A stretch of 64,000 bases of DNA from Lachnospiraceae bacterium (GCA_017473115.1 JAFUNC010000001.1:62001-126000); one strand, 5' to 3'. Positions 26,290 through 36,109 are shown, counted from the stretch's first letter. The notes: a model not told the origin generated them from the sequence alone. Translations and numbers: made by a program.

Positions 26290-28104
26290 TCAGAAACTAT
26301 TATTAATAAATTCTGTTCCCGCATTCCCCGTAATCGGATTGCGTTTCCGATAATCAAAGAATACTGCGCCTATGTACTCCGAACTCTCTGTTCCATCCCA
26401 AACATCCATATCCCACACAGGATACCGGAAATATTCCAAATGGGTCAAATGCATCATCTGTTTTGCGGTGTATTCAGAGTAATCTTTCAGTAAAAACGGT
26501 GTCTCCTCTTCTTTTTTATAAAAATTCCAAACCAAGTCTTCCTGCAACTTCCTATCCTGTAAAAAGACCGGACGGCTTTTTAACTTTTCACGCAAGTACA
26601 AATCATAGGTCAATAACTCACGATAGACTTCTTTATAATCCGCATTCACTTCACAGGCAAAATCCAGCAACACTTCATAACGGTAACTGCGGGAGGGTGC
26701 CTGTACAAAAAATCCTTTTCGCTCATAAAATTGCGCCAATGCTTCGTACAAAGCAAAGGGGAATTCAAATTGTTTCTCAAGGAAAGCAATCGTATGCACG
26801 AACTGACCACTGTTATGGTAGAGTTCCAACATCTCTTCCACGCGTTTTAATCCTATCACATCTTCATAGGAAATCCAATTGGTAGATAATACCTCATACG
26901 GAGGGTTTTGCTCACATAAGATACCGTATTCTTTCATCCTTTCACCGATATAAGAACCGGACAATACCTTCAAAAATCCAAGTTGCAAATCGTCAGGTTC
27001 CATAGTGTATACGTCATTAAAAGATCGGATAAAAGAGTCTTTATTCTCGTACGGAAGTCCTACAATTAAATCCAAGTGTAAATGAATATTGTGAAAACTT
27101 CTCAGGCGGGCCACATTATCTTTTAATTTGTCCATATCCGTAGTGCGTTTGATTTCTGCCAGTGTCGTCGTATTGGTCGTCTGGACACCGATTTCCAACT
27201 GCACCTGACCGGGTCTGAATTTGGCTAACAGTTCCAGTTCTTCTTCGTTTAAAATATCCGCTGCAATTTCAAAATGAAAGTTCGTCACACCATTGTCGTG
27301 TTCATATATGTACTGCCATATCGCCATAGCGTGACTGTGCTTGCAATTAAACGTACGATCAATGAATTTGACCTGCGGTACCTTGTGTTCCAAGAAGAAA
27401 TCCAATTCTTTTTTTACCATATCCATAGGACGAAAACGGACTTGTTTATCAATGGAAGATAGGCAATAAGAACAGCGGAAGGGACAACCGCGGGACGTCT
27501 CGTAGTATATAATACGGTTTTCAAATGCTTCCTTTAGTATATTGCCTTCAGCATACCAGAAAGGGATGTCCGCCAAATCAAGGACCTGCGGTGCGCCGGT
27601 GTTAAAATCACGGGTTACGATGCCGGGAATTTTCGCAAGGTCAGTTTCACGGTTTCCGATATGACAACTTTTTTCTATTCCTTGTTCATCACTCTTTTCG
27701 GCATTTTGGGAATATAATGCGGCATAATATTCCGCCACCTTATAAAATGTATATTCGCCTTCACCAACCATAATACCGGTCACCTGCGGAAATTCATCCA
27801 AAACAGACTCTGCCCGGTAACTTACTTCAGGGCCTCCAAGCCAAATAGGCACTTCCGGCAAAAGTTTTTTTAAATCCGGTAAAAGTTTCGAAATCACAGC
27901 CCAATTCCAGATGTAACAGGAAAGGGCAATTACATCAGGCTTTCGCAAATAAATATCCCTGCGAATGTCTTCTGCCTGCTGATTGATGGTATATTCCGCG
28001 ATTTCAATATTGTTTTTATATTCTCCGGCACAGGCTTTTAAACTGTAAATCGCCGGGTTGGAATGTATGTACTTGGCATTGATTCCAATGAGTAAAATCT
28101 TCAT
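26290..28104 (-). CDS. B12-binding-domain radical SAM protein (DUF4080-type)
   Basis: The 604-residue protein has an N-terminal cobalamin-binding-like Rossmann domain (MKILLIGINAKYIHSNPAIY, then IWLGGPEVSYRAE), a radical SAM core with the cluster motif SRGCPFRCSYC (about 210-220), and a C-terminal DUF4080 region of about 200 residues. It should use SAM and perhaps cobalamin to modify an unknown substrate. The ATG at 28104 is favoured because AGGAG lies six bases before it. It is followed by nth 61 bp downstream, likely in the same transcript. Confidence 0.87.
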   Translation of the reverse strand: MKILLIGINAKYIHSNPAIYSLKACAGEYKNNIEIAEYTINQQAEDIRRDIYLRKPDVIALSCYIWNWAVISKLLPDLKKLLPEVPIWLGGPEVSYRAESVLDEFPQVTGIMVGEGEYTFYKVAEYYAALYSQNAEKSDEQGIEKSCHIGNRETDLAKIPGIVTRDFNTGAPQVLDLADIPFWYAEGNILKEAFENRIIYYETSRGCPFRCSYCLSSIDKQVRFRPMDMVKKELDFFLEHKVPQVKFIDRTFNCKHSHAMAIWQYIYEHDNGVTNFHFEIAADILNEEELELLAKFRPGQVQLEIGVQTTNTTTLAEIKRTTDMDKLKDNVARLRSFHNIHLHLDLIVGLPYENKDSFIRSFNDVYTMEPDDLQLGFLKVLSGSYIGERMKEYGILCEQNPPYEVLSTNWISYEDVIGLKRVEEMLELYHNSGQFVHTIAFLEKQFEFPFALYEALAQFYERKGFFVQAPSRSYRYEVLLDFACEVNADYKEVYRELLTYDLYLREKLKSRPVFLQDRKLQEDLVWNFYKKEEETPFLLKDYSEYTAKQMMHLTHLEYFRYPVWDMDVWDGTESSEYIGAVFFDYRKRNPITGNAGTEFINNSF

Positions 28105-28164
28105 ACTGACTCCTGTCATCTACTTTTCATATATTTTATAACTAAAATATCCTTCTTTTTCCGC

Positions 28165-29022
28165 TCACTTACCTTTTATTTCAATGCGGTCCAGAATCCC
28201 CTGTACTCCAACATTCTTATGGGTTAAATACATCCTGCACACATCATTGGCAAACTCTTTATCGACTTTGAGTTTTGCGGCAATTTTATCTACGGATAGA
28301 CCCTTATCAATTAAGTGTATCATCTTTTTGACCGTGTTATGGAGATGTGCATTTTTCTGCGCTACCGCAACCACAGAATCACAGTTTGCAATACCTGCCT
28401 TTTTATCAGTCTCTCGGTCTCTGCCTACGGATTCATCCCTTTCCAACACGGCTGTTTTGGCATGTCCGTAAAAAATCCTCTTCGGATTCGTGGCAAGAAG
28501 CCGCTTCCAACTCTCTTGTACATCCGGTTCCTCGTGTGCTTCCAGTTCGTACAAAGGATACAAATCCCCCACAAAAACATCTCCGGAATCCAAAATCAGA
28601 GAAATACTGTCGTCACTGTGGCCCGGTGTAGGAATCACTTCACCATTCAGCCCTAATTCCCGAAGAAAATCCCTGCTCTCGTCAAATTTAATTACCCTGA
28701 CCGTCTCTTCCTCAATTGGTGCATATGCGAATCTTTTATCTCTTTCAAATATATAGTCCGAAGCGTGAACAAACTCCTTCTGACTTTCCATCACAACCAC
28801 AGTCATACCCTGCTTCGCCAGTTCACCCGCAAGTCCCATGTGATCCGGATGAAAATGGGAAACCAGCAGATATTTTATATCCGAAAGTTTCAAATTCTGC
28901 TCTCCCAACTCCTGACACATTTTCATAAAAGTACCGGCCCAGCCGGTATCGAACATCAACTGACCTTTTGTGCCGGAAATCACATATGTATTTGTATTGT
29001 CGTACTGTAATTCGTAAATCAT
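28165..29022 (-). CDS. MBL-fold metallo-hydrolase
   Basis: The 285-residue protein has a metallo-beta-lactamase fold domain (about 1-200) with SHFHPDHMGLA, the HxHxDH metal site, PTPGHSDDSISLIL, FVGDLYP and FYGHAK. The C-terminal 70 residues are helical with an HTH-like feel (KGLSVDKIAAKLKVDKEFANDVCRMY). It is a hydrolase of unknown substrate. The start at 29022 has AAAAAGG upstream; the longer frame (to 29088) lacks a ribosome site. Confidence 0.86.
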   Translation of the reverse strand: MIYELQYDNTNTYVISGTKGQLMFDTGWAGTFMKMCQELGEQNLKLSDIKYLLVSHFHPDHMGLAGELAKQGMTVVVMESQKEFVHASDYIFERDKRFAYAPIEEETVRVIKFDESRDFLRELGLNGEVIPTPGHSDDSISLILDSGDVFVGDLYPLYELEAHEEPDVQESWKRLLATNPKRIFYGHAKTAVLERDESVGRDRETDKKAGIANCDSVVAVAQKNAHLHNTVKKMIHLIDKGLSVDKIAAKLKVDKEFANDVCRMYLTHKNVGVQGILDRIEIKGK

Positions 29023-29205
29023 AGTATACCTTTTTCTATCGAATAAACCATTTCTTCCATAATAATACAAAAAGACATTAACTAACAACTGTTTTTAGCC
29101 GATATATGTTACGTAACATGGATGTATCTTTCTTTTATAAGGTGTTTCACACGACTTCCCTACGAAACGGGCGATACGAACACCGGGGCAAGGAGGCCTT
29201 AAAAT

Positions 29206-29796
29206 ATGAAAATAGAAGAAGCGAGACAGATTTATAATACCCAGATTCGGCAGTATAACGAACACAAATGGGCACTTTCGCAGCAAAGAGAGAAACTGCA
29301 AAAAAATATGGAACTCTCTATCGGCGATAAAACACAAAATGAGAAAGAAGCCGTTAAACTGGATTTAACCATTCAGGCTTTGGATGAGAAACAGACCGAA
29401 TATCAGGAATACATGGCAAAACTCATGGAACAGTGGAGTTCGACCGCTAATATGGTTTCTTCCATGCAACAGGGCGAGGCGATGGGTGACGCCATGGATG
29501 ATTTAGGAAAAATCATGGAAGTTGCCAGACGCATCATGAACGGAGATATCGTTCCTCCCTCTGATGAGCGCAAACTGATGGAATTTAGCGAAGAACTGTA
29601 TCAGGCAGCCAAAAATATTGCCGCCATGAAAAAAAATCAGGAGAAAGAGGAACACGAATCCCTTTGGGAAGACGACGAACCTACAGAACTTGAGGATCCT
29701 ACGGAAGTTGCCAATAATACGGAAGCCTTTGCTGACGGCCCCGCAGTCGTAACCGTGGAAGAAACCGTGGCTTCTGTAGAAGTTCCCTCTGAATAA
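29206..29796 (+). CDS. Coiled-coil cytosolic protein of unknown function
   Basis: The 196-residue, mostly helical protein has heptad-like stretches at about 1-75 (EEARQIYNTQIRQYNEHKW onward), a helical middle, then a disordered acidic tail. There is no signal or membrane segment. AAGGAGGCC precedes the ATG, so it is probably well expressed. It stands alone with a strong terminator after it and is divergent from the metallo-hydrolase gene. I do not recognise the family. Confidence 0.7.
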   Translation: MKIEEARQIYNTQIRQYNEHKWALSQQREKLQKNMELSIGDKTQNEKEAVKLDLTIQALDEKQTEYQEYMAKLMEQWSSTANMVSSMQQGEAMGDAMDDLGKIMEVARRIMNGDIVPPSDERKLMEFSEELYQAAKNIAAMKKNQEKEEHESLWEDDEPTELEDPTEVANNTEAFADGPAVVTVEETVASVEVPSE

Positions 29797-29820
29797 GTAT
29801 TCTGTTAGATTTATATATAA

Positions 29821-29868
29821 AAAGGCTGTGGTAATGAAGTGCCGATGCACACTTTTACCACAGCCTTT
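29821..29868. terminator. Bidirectional intrinsic terminator
   Basis: A 14-bp stem (AAAGGCTGTGGTAA with its complement) encloses a 20-nt loop and has A/T tracts on both sides. It lies between the coiled-coil gene (+) and the convergent anti-sigma gene (-). Confidence 0.88.
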
Positions 29869-29912
29869 TATAATGTTTCGCTTATCATTTTGCCGTATAA
29901 ATTTTTTTACAA

Positions 29913-30575
29913 TTACAATTCGAACTTACACTCCCAATACCCCTTAATCGGCAAATCCTGGTCTGCCTTGGCAGTTCCCACAAATTCCGTGATAATCAGT
30001 GTATAATTTCCGCTCTCTAATTCATCCAAAGAAAGTGCAACGCTTACCTTTCCGTCCGTAATTGCAACCGTTTCGGAAGAAATACCTTCCGCAACAACAT
30101 CTCCTTTCGCATCAGCAATGTGATACTTCTGTACACCGAAGCCTTCAATATATGCATAGGGCGCCTCCTCTGCTTTTAACAGAACTGCATCCACGACCAA
30201 ACAATCACCGCTTACTGCTGCATTCACTGTAATCTCTTCCGTTGCCTGCTCATAGGTTGTGCCCACAACTGCGCCGTCCCATCTTGTTACATCCGCAAAA
30301 AATCCCTCTAACTTATCACTTCCGGCCATAACCGTAATACCTCCAAGACCTAAGCATAAAGCAACTGCTGCCGCAACGGTAGCAATACGGGGCCACTTTT
30401 TTCCGGTACGATTTTTTGCGTTTTTTCTATTTGTATCTGCTGCTGTATTTTTCGCCATAAAAATATTCTCCTTCTCATTTACTTCTGCAGTTCTGCAGTT
30501 TTCCAATATACGCTCCTGCATTGCAAGGGGCATCTTAATATTTTCAATCTCTTCTTTTAAACGGTTTCTTTCCAT
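29913..30575 (-). CDS. Putative membrane anti-sigma factor
   Basis: The 220-residue protein has an N-terminal cytosolic stretch of about 65 residues with an anti-sigma-like helix, one transmembrane helix (about 66-85, IATVAAAVALCLGLGGITVM), and an extracellular beta-rich domain (KLEGFFADVTRWDGAVVGTTYEQATEEI is only partly DUF4179-like). It starts one base after the stop of the sigma gene, the usual arrangement for a sigma/anti-sigma pair. The role is inferred from this context. Confidence 0.7.
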   Translation of the reverse strand: MERNRLKEEIENIKMPLAMQERILENCRTAEVNEKENIFMAKNTAADTNRKNAKNRTGKKWPRIATVAAAVALCLGLGGITVMAGSDKLEGFFADVTRWDGAVVGTTYEQATEEITVNAAVSGDCLVVDAVLLKAEEAPYAYIEGFGVQKYHIADAKGDVVAEGISSETVAITDGKVSVALSLDELESGNYTLIITEFVGTAKADQDLPIKGYWECKFEL

Positions 30576-30576
30576 C

Positions 30577-31068
30577 CTACAGATACTCCTTTCGATAAAC
30601 TTCCTCTAATAACTTACGCCCCTTTTGAAGCCGCATTTTTACGGCAGAGGGAGTTTTCCCTACCATACGGGCAATGTCTTTGACGGGATATTCTTCCACA
30701 TAATATAAAATCAGTACCAGCCTGAACTTCTCAGGCAGGGCCATAAGGGCATCCAAAATACCACTGTTTTCATTATCACCGCTTTTATATTCGTAAATGT
30801 CCGTATCTTCTGCCAAAGGATGCTTAGCCCGAAAGCGCAGCATATCCTTACACTGATTACCGACAACCGTCAGAAGCCAAGCCTTCTTATGTTCTTCATC
30901 CGTGAATGCAGGGGCTTTGCGGTAGTATTTGAACATGGTCTCCTGCAGAGCATCTTCCGCATCCGCACTGTTCCCAAGCATCACAATGCATAATCGAAAA
31001 AGCATATTACCATAGGCATCCATCACCTGTTCCAAATCACCGGCCGGCCGCGCCAATTTCTCTTTCAT
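30577..31068 (-). CDS. ECF-family RNA polymerase sigma factor
   Basis: The 163-residue protein has region 2 with YGNMLFRLCIVMLGNSADAEDALQETMFKYY and region 4 with LPEKFRLVLILYYVEEYPVKDIARMVGKTPSAVKMRLQKGRKLL, the helix-turn-helix for the -35 box. It is likely an extracytoplasmic-function sigma that responds to an envelope signal through the adjoining membrane protein. GGAGGG lies before the start. The target promoters are unknown. Confidence 0.93.
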   Translation of the reverse strand: MKEKLARPAGDLEQVMDAYGNMLFRLCIVMLGNSADAEDALQETMFKYYRKAPAFTDEEHKKAWLLTVVGNQCKDMLRFRAKHPLAEDTDIYEYKSGDNENSGILDALMALPEKFRLVLILYYVEEYPVKDIARMVGKTPSAVKMRLQKGRKLLEEVYRKEYL

Positions 31069-31161
31069 ACTCCCTACCTCCTTTCACTTATTACACGCAT
31101 GAGAACTGTTTTTGGTCAATTTTTTATTAAAATTGTGCTCTTGGACAACACTGCTCTTACG

Positions 31162-31190
31162 TTGACACACTTTTGAAATCATCTTATAAT
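31162..31190 (+). promoter_or_regulatory. Perfect sigma-A promoter of the glycosyltransferase operon
   Basis: TTGACA, exactly 17 bp, TATAAT, about 47 bp upstream of the GT87 start. Every base of both boxes matches consensus. Confidence 0.85.
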
Positions 31191-31237
31191 ATTTTTAATA
31201 CGAACAATACAGAAGTACATACTTTCAAGGAGTATTT

Positions 31238-32500
31238 ATGAAAACTTTAAATGAACTATCAGATCAACTAAACAAATATAAATTCTACGAACGATTTTTT
31301 ATTGTATTTCTATTAGGTTCCTTGGCTTTATGGATATTTGAAATATTTAGTTTTGGTGGTCAAAGCGACCAAATCGATTTATTTTACGGTCGCCTGACAG
31401 ACTTTCTCGCAGATACAACCAACGTAGTCGGATATTCTGCGGAGCGAAACGTATATGAATGTACCTATTACACGGGATTAGGCGAAAAGGCCTACCCTCC
31501 TCTTACTTATATGGGCATGTATTTCTTCTCACGGTTGGTAAATATGTCCCCTTATTTTGAACAAAACTCATTTCTGGATATGTATAAAGAACCGCTGTTT
31601 CTGTTTTTCCTAATTTTAACCATGATTTTCTGGATGATTCTTTTTTATGAATTGATCCGTTCCACAAAAAGCGGTTCCACCATAACCAAACTGTTGTTTT
31701 GCGCAAGTATACTGTTTTCTTATCCGATGATTTATTCGTTGGAGCGTGCAAATACCATCATACCTACTGCCTTTTTCATCACACTCTACATTATGTACTA
31801 CGATTCCGACCATAAAGTAATGAAAGAACTGGCACTGATTTCTCTGGCGTTTGCCGTAGCCTTTAAAATGACTCCGGCTGTATTGGGCATTTTACTTTTA
31901 TATAAAAAAGATTGGAAAGCCGCACTGCGGGCGGTTCTGTACGGAATCATCGTGGGAATCGGACCATTTTTCTTCTTCGAAGGGGGATTGAGCAATCTCT
32001 TTAAAATGTTCCGTAATATGCAATATAATCTGGAACTCTATCCCAGCACAGACGGATGTACTATTTTGTCTTCCATGTTAACTTTTAAAGTACCCTATAG
32101 TGAGACATTGGAAACCATTTGTACTTTAGGCACTTACGCAGTGTGCGCCCTGTTTCTTATTTGTACCCCTTTATTAAAGAAAAAATGGCAACAGGTCTTG
32201 GCAATTACGCTTGTACTTCTTATTTTGCCCTCTCACTCGGGAACCTATTGTATCATTTACTTAATTCCTGCATGTTTACTTTTTATGAATGAAGAAAAAC
32301 ATAAATTAGCAGAATTATTGATATTATTGGGCTATATTCTTATATTTTATACATATCAGGATGACCTGAGAAGCACATATTTGAGTTACAATATGTCTAT
32401 CATGATATTTGTCATTTTCATAACAGTACAATGTATATTTGTATTAATAACTGCAATAAAAAGAATACCGAAAAGATATAAAAAAGAGGGGAGTAAATAA
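31238..32500 (+). CDS. GT87 (DUF2029)-type polytopic glycosyltransferase
   Basis: The 420-residue protein has about ten transmembrane segments. An N-terminal extracellular loop with YPPLTY and later ERANTIIPTAFF and AFKMTPAVLGILLLYKKDW match the GT87 polyprenyl-phosphate-mannose-type glycosyltransferase pattern. It probably transfers a sugar from a lipid carrier on the outer face. It is followed two bases later by a GT2 protein that may charge the lipid carrier. The sugar and acceptor are unknown. Confidence 0.78.
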   Translation: MKTLNELSDQLNKYKFYERFFIVFLLGSLALWIFEIFSFGGQSDQIDLFYGRLTDFLADTTNVVGYSAERNVYECTYYTGLGEKAYPPLTYMGMYFFSRLVNMSPYFEQNSFLDMYKEPLFLFFLILTMIFWMILFYELIRSTKSGSTITKLLFCASILFSYPMIYSLERANTIIPTAFFITLYIMYYDSDHKVMKELALISLAFAVAFKMTPAVLGILLLYKKDWKAALRAVLYGIIVGIGPFFFFEGGLSNLFKMFRNMQYNLELYPSTDGCTILSSMLTFKVPYSETLETICTLGTYAVCALFLICTPLLKKKWQQVLAITLVLLILPSHSGTYCIIYLIPACLLFMNEEKHKLAELLILLGYILIFYTYQDDLRSTYLSYNMSIMIFVIFITVQCIFVLITAIKRIPKRYKKEGSK

Positions 32501-32502
32501 AT

Positions 32503-33267
32503 ATGAAGACTTTAACCATTGTAGTCCCTACTTTTAACGAAGCAGGCAATGTTTCCAAATTATGTGATGAATTGGAAAAGTATCTAAGTAACATTCCATA
32601 TTCTGTTTTGTTCGTAGACGATAGTGTGGATAATACCCCTGAAGTAATAAAAGAAATTATGCAGACAAATCCGAAAGTCCAGTTACATCACCGCGAAGAC
32701 GAAAAAGGTCTGCCAACTGCTGTCTTGAAAGGGTTTGAACTGGCACAGGGAGACTATATTGCCGTTATGGATGCGGACTTACAACATCCGCCCCATATTA
32801 TCTATGATATGTATGTGGCAATATCTACAGGTGATGCAGACCTCTGCATTCCCAGCCGTTTTATTCCGGGCGGAAGTGACGGCGGATTGAATTTATATCG
32901 GAGTTTCGTATCCGGAACAGCAAGATATATGGGTAAAATCGTGCTTCCCTGTCTGCGCAAAATAACCGACCCTACCAGCGGTCTTTTTATGTTTAAAAGA
33001 GAAATTATGCAGGATGCCTATGAAATGAAACCCATCGGTTGGAAAATTATGATTGAGGTGCTTGCGACCTGCACTTTTGATAAAATTATTGAAATACCCT
33101 ATTCGTTCCAAAACAGAACTGCCGGCGAGTCAAAACTTTCATCCAAAGTTACGCTGCAATATATCAAGCAGATTTTTGACCTTCGCAAGCGTGGTAAAAA
33201 ACAAAAACATATCGTAGTGGAACGTTGGTCCTTGCAGGATCTTGCCACAAAAAAAGAAACTTTTTAA
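32503..33267 (+). CDS. GT2 glycosyltransferase (polyprenol-phosphate-sugar synthase-like)
   Basis: The 254-residue protein has a single catalytic domain: PTFNEAGNVSKL at the start, VDDSVDNT, and MDADLQHPP with the DxD metal site. It lacks C-terminal membrane helices, as in the soluble Dpm1-type enzymes, and resembles dolichol/polyprenol-phosphate mannose synthases. It likely makes the lipid-linked sugar used by the GT87 partner just upstream. An intrinsic terminator overlaps its stop codon. Confidence 0.85.
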   Translation: MKTLTIVVPTFNEAGNVSKLCDELEKYLSNIPYSVLFVDDSVDNTPEVIKEIMQTNPKVQLHHREDEKGLPTAVLKGFELAQGDYIAVMDADLQHPPHIIYDMYVAISTGDADLCIPSRFIPGGSDGGLNLYRSFVSGTARYMGKIVLPCLRKITDPTSGLFMFKREIMQDAYEMKPIGWKIMIEVLATCTFDKIIEIPYSFQNRTAGESKLSSKVTLQYIKQIFDLRKRGKKQKHIVVERWSLQDLATKKETF

Positions 33268-33280
33268 AAGTTTCTTTTTT
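33250..33280 (+). terminator. Intrinsic terminator overlapping the GT2 stop codon
   Basis: AAAAAAGAAAC pairs with GTTTCTTTTTT around a short loop that contains the TAA stop. The stem is AT-rich but ends in a strong T-run. Confidence 0.7.
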
Positions 33281-33294
33281 TAATGTAATATTTC

Positions 33295-33702
33295 TTATTC
33301 ATACCGGTTACTGATTACCATAAAGTCCACTGTTCCGCCATCCGTTGTAAAATGAGTCTGTTCATCTAAGTGAATGGTAAATTTTTTAACCGAATTACCT
33401 TCGCTGTCATACAAATTGCCGCTCTGTACTTTCAAATCCACCGTTCCTTCGCTTCCAATGTCCGTAATGATTACGGTAACCTCTCCCACGGTTATGGACT
33501 CTCCCTGTAAATACTCCTGCGTTAATTCAACATTGCCGGCTGTATCAGATTGCAGTTCTCCCCTTGTCGTAACGGTTGCCCAAGTATGGGTATTAATATA
33601 GGTAAAATAGGGATTTACCAGAAAAAACATCAAAAACAGCCCCAATAAAACAGACAACACTATTACAACAGATGCTATCACAATCACCGTTTTCTTTTTC
33701 AT
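33295..33702 (-). CDS. Membrane-anchored protein of unknown function
   Basis: The 135-residue protein has an N-terminal transmembrane helix (about 5-28, VIVIASVVIVLSVLLGLFLM) and a beta-rich extracellular domain of about 100 residues ending in FMVISNRYE. AAAAGGGG precedes the ATG. It lies 19 bp downstream of the zinc-ribbon membrane gene and may be cotranscribed with it. I do not recognise the fold. Confidence 0.65.
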   Translation of the reverse strand: MKKKTVIVIASVVIVLSVLLGLFLMFFLVNPYFTYINTHTWATVTTRGELQSDTAGNVELTQEYLQGESITVGEVTVIITDIGSEGTVDLKVQSGNLYDSEGNSVKKFTIHLDEQTHFTTDGGTVDFMVISNRYE

Positions 33703-33721
33703 ACATTGTCCCCTTTTTTCT

Positions 33722-35005
33722 TTATTCTACAATCTGATAATCAATAATGACCCAGTCATAGGCATCATAATCCATCATCGTACCGCAATATTTACAAATA
33801 CCGCCTTCCACCAGCGATATGGTGGCACCGCAATGCTGACAGGTAAACATGGAAATATCACTTTTATGCTTATAAACACGTTGTTTTGCCAGCGTCACTT
33901 CCAGTATTCTTCTTTTCTCTTTGACTTGCTTGCCTTCATCAATTAAAACACGAACGCCGCGATGCAGTTTAATATATTGGTAATTCTTATCCATCCGGTA
34001 ATCCTGAATCATAAAACGACCAGCTTCACATCGGATGACATTCCGATTTTCCGGCAGATAAGGTGTAATATCACATTTTACAAAAGCTGCTACATCCTGC
34101 GGATGCTCCGCAAAATGAACGGACTTAATTTTACTGTCCAGGGAAGCAATAAACTCTTCCATAACAATTCCCGGATTATTTTGACAAAGTATATTTAAGA
34201 AATGATTATGTACATCCTGTTCCTGACTCAATTTGGGCACATTAACAATCATAAGCACGCCAGTAACCAGCATTCCGATCGGAATAAGTATGGCAATCGG
34301 GGGAAAAAATTGTATAAAAGGCGCCGGTAAAAAAATGGAACCAACAAATGCTCCAATCCAATGACCTATATGAGCCCTGTTACCCCTCTGTTCATGCCGG
34401 CCGTAAACGCGATTGACAGAGATTACCTTATCCTTATAAGCAGAAATATCAAACTTACTGTTACAGTAATCACAACCATCCAGGAGTTTTTCCAAAGGCA
34501 TTTCCGCACCGCAATTGGGACATATATACAGACCGTTCCCAGTTGTGGAGCGTAAAACATAATAATCAATGTCACATCTGCGAACCACCTGACCCACAAC
34601 TTTGTTATCCCTGATATAACGGATATCGTACTTTGTGTCTTGCATCACTTTGCTCACCACGTACTTGCCGTCATTAAAATATTTTATAAAAGTAACCCTA
34701 AAATCTCCTCTGTGTTTATAATGCGTAGGAACAATAGCATATTCCTTGTGATGTACGAATAATCTTTGCTTTTCCAAACGCTTCTTCTCAAGATACATGC
34801 TGTACCAGTGTTCTTGGGTAACGCAGGACATAGGATTCTCTTTATCAGCGCGTTGTCTGTCAAACCACTGAATCATTTCATTTTTATAATGCCAAACCAA
34901 ATCATATAAATGCATCCAGTCCCCATTGACATAGCCATGCTGCTTGCCGGGAGCCACAAAATCTATGTCCCGTCCGTATCTGTTATAAAATTCCTGTAAA
35001 TCCAT
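33722..35005 (-). CDS. Large zinc-ribbon membrane protein of unknown function
   Basis: The 427-residue protein has an N-terminal 150 residues that are helical and charged, then a zinc ribbon (CPNCGAEM...CDYC, about 160-180), two transmembrane helices at about 215-260 (FLPAPFIQFFPPIAILIPIG), a soluble alpha/beta part, and a second zinc ribbon near the end (CQHCGAT...CKYCGTM). Paired C-x2-C ribbons suggest a scaffold or redox or regulatory role. A like zinc ribbon opens each TIR protein, but no wider similarity is seen. Confidence 0.7.
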   Translation of the reverse strand: MDLQEFYNRYGRDIDFVAPGKQHGYVNGDWMHLYDLVWHYKNEMIQWFDRQRADKENPMSCVTQEHWYSMYLEKKRLEKQRLFVHHKEYAIVPTHYKHRGDFRVTFIKYFNDGKYVVSKVMQDTKYDIRYIRDNKVVGQVVRRCDIDYYVLRSTTGNGLYICPNCGAEMPLEKLLDGCDYCNSKFDISAYKDKVISVNRVYGRHEQRGNRAHIGHWIGAFVGSIFLPAPFIQFFPPIAILIPIGMLVTGVLMIVNVPKLSQEQDVHNHFLNILCQNNPGIVMEEFIASLDSKIKSVHFAEHPQDVAAFVKCDITPYLPENRNVIRCEAGRFMIQDYRMDKNYQYIKLHRGVRVLIDEGKQVKEKRRILEVTLAKQRVYKHKSDISMFTCQHCGATISLVEGGICKYCGTMMDYDAYDWVIIDYQIVE

Positions 35006-35127
35006 AAATACTCTGTTTCCTTTCGCATTGCCCGGGAATCCCCCTCTGCCAATAACACTCTATAACCCTGCTAAAAGTTGCAAAAATACCGCTTACCGTC
35101 CAAAAACTACCGATGACCGCTATTTTG

Positions 35128-35155
35128 CTGACAAAAAACACAAGTTGTGTATAAT
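35128..35155 (+). promoter_or_regulatory. Promoter of the LytTR-DUF3021 operon
   Basis: CTGACA, 16 bp, TATAAT, about 100 bp upstream of the LytTR start. LytTR regulators of this type often control their own operon, but no clear direct-repeat site is seen. Confidence 0.55.
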
Positions 35156-35253
35156 GTAAATCACAGGCGGCACAAGGGAAAACGTTTTCCTTTTATATTT
35201 TAACACAAACCCGGGAAATAAAAAACCGCCATAAAAGCATGCATGGAGGAAAT

Positions 35254-35694
35254 ATGAAATTTCGAATTGTAATTGATAAAGAAAGAGAAGAAGAGATTGT
35301 TGCCAGAGTCCATCAAAGGACACCTCTCATTGATGAATTGGAAGCCTTGGTAATTGCCGACGGTACAGTGGGACAGATTACAGGCTATGATGAAAATGAT
35401 ATTAAGATGCTGGACATCAATGAAGTCGAATCCTTTTATGTCGAGGGCGGTAAAACCTACGCTTCCTACAGCGATAAAAAGCAGTATCGCGTTAAAATGC
35501 ACCTATACGAACTGGAGGCTGTGCTCCCTAAGGAGTTTGAGAAGATTAACAAGTCCAATATTGCGAATATGAAGCAAATCGTACGGTTCCGCACCTCACT
35601 AAACGGTGCGGTTGACGCAGAATTTAAAAGCGGTTTCAGTGACTATATTTCGAGAAGATGTTTTGCAGAATTAAAAAGGAGGTATTCATTATGA
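35254..35694 (+). CDS. LytTR-family DNA-binding transcriptional regulator
   Basis: The 146-residue protein has a LytTR DNA-binding domain in its C-terminal two-thirds, with VESFYVEGGKTYASYSDKKQYRV, LPKEFEKINKSNIANMKQI and the final SRRCFAELKRRY. It has no receiver domain. It pairs with the DUF3021 membrane protein through an ATGA overlap, the known LytTR/DUF3021 module in which the membrane protein is thought to hold back the regulator. GGAGGAAAT precedes the start at 35254. Confidence 0.9.
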   Translation: MKFRIVIDKEREEEIVARVHQRTPLIDELEALVIADGTVGQITGYDENDIKMLDINEVESFYVEGGKTYASYSDKKQYRVKMHLYELEAVLPKEFEKINKSNIANMKQIVRFRTSLNGAVDAEFKSGFSDYISRRCFAELKRRYSL

Positions 35695-36104
35695 AAAAGT
35701 TTTGGATTGAATTTATGAAAAGAGGTATGGTGGCAGCCTGGGGCGGACCAGCAATTGTGTGTATTGTTTGGGCATGTTTAAAAGCAGCCGGTGTTGTTAC
35801 TTTCATCGAAGTTGATACCGTGATTTTAGCAGTAGTTTCCTCTATGCTTATGGCCTTTGTTGCCGCAGGCATTTCGGTAGTTTATCAAATGGAACAACTG
35901 CCGAAAGGAATGGCGGCTCTGATTCAGATGGCAGTACTTTATGTGGATTATCTTGTTATTTATCTAATCAATGGCTGGATGCCCTTAAAGGCAGTTGGTA
36001 TTTTTACTATCATTTTCTTGGTGTGCTTTGCTATTATTTGGGCGATTATTTATCTGTCTACAAGAAATTCCGTGAAAAAGATGAATGAGAAGTTGAATCA
36101 ATAA
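35691..36104 (+). CDS. DUF3021 membrane protein, LytTR partner
   Basis: The 137-residue protein has four transmembrane helices and a charged C-terminal end. It starts inside the stop codon of the LytTR gene (ATGA) with AAGGAGG upstream. DUF3021 proteins are the membrane inhibitors of LytTR regulators in several Firmicutes; that role is inferred from family and position. Confidence 0.87.
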   Translation: MKKFWIEFMKRGMVAAWGGPAIVCIVWACLKAAGVVTFIEVDTVILAVVSSMLMAFVAAGISVVYQMEQLPKGMAALIQMAVLYVDYLVIYLINGWMPLKAVGIFTIIFLVCFAIIWAIIYLSTRNSVKKMNEKLNQ

Positions 36105-36109
36105 AAAGT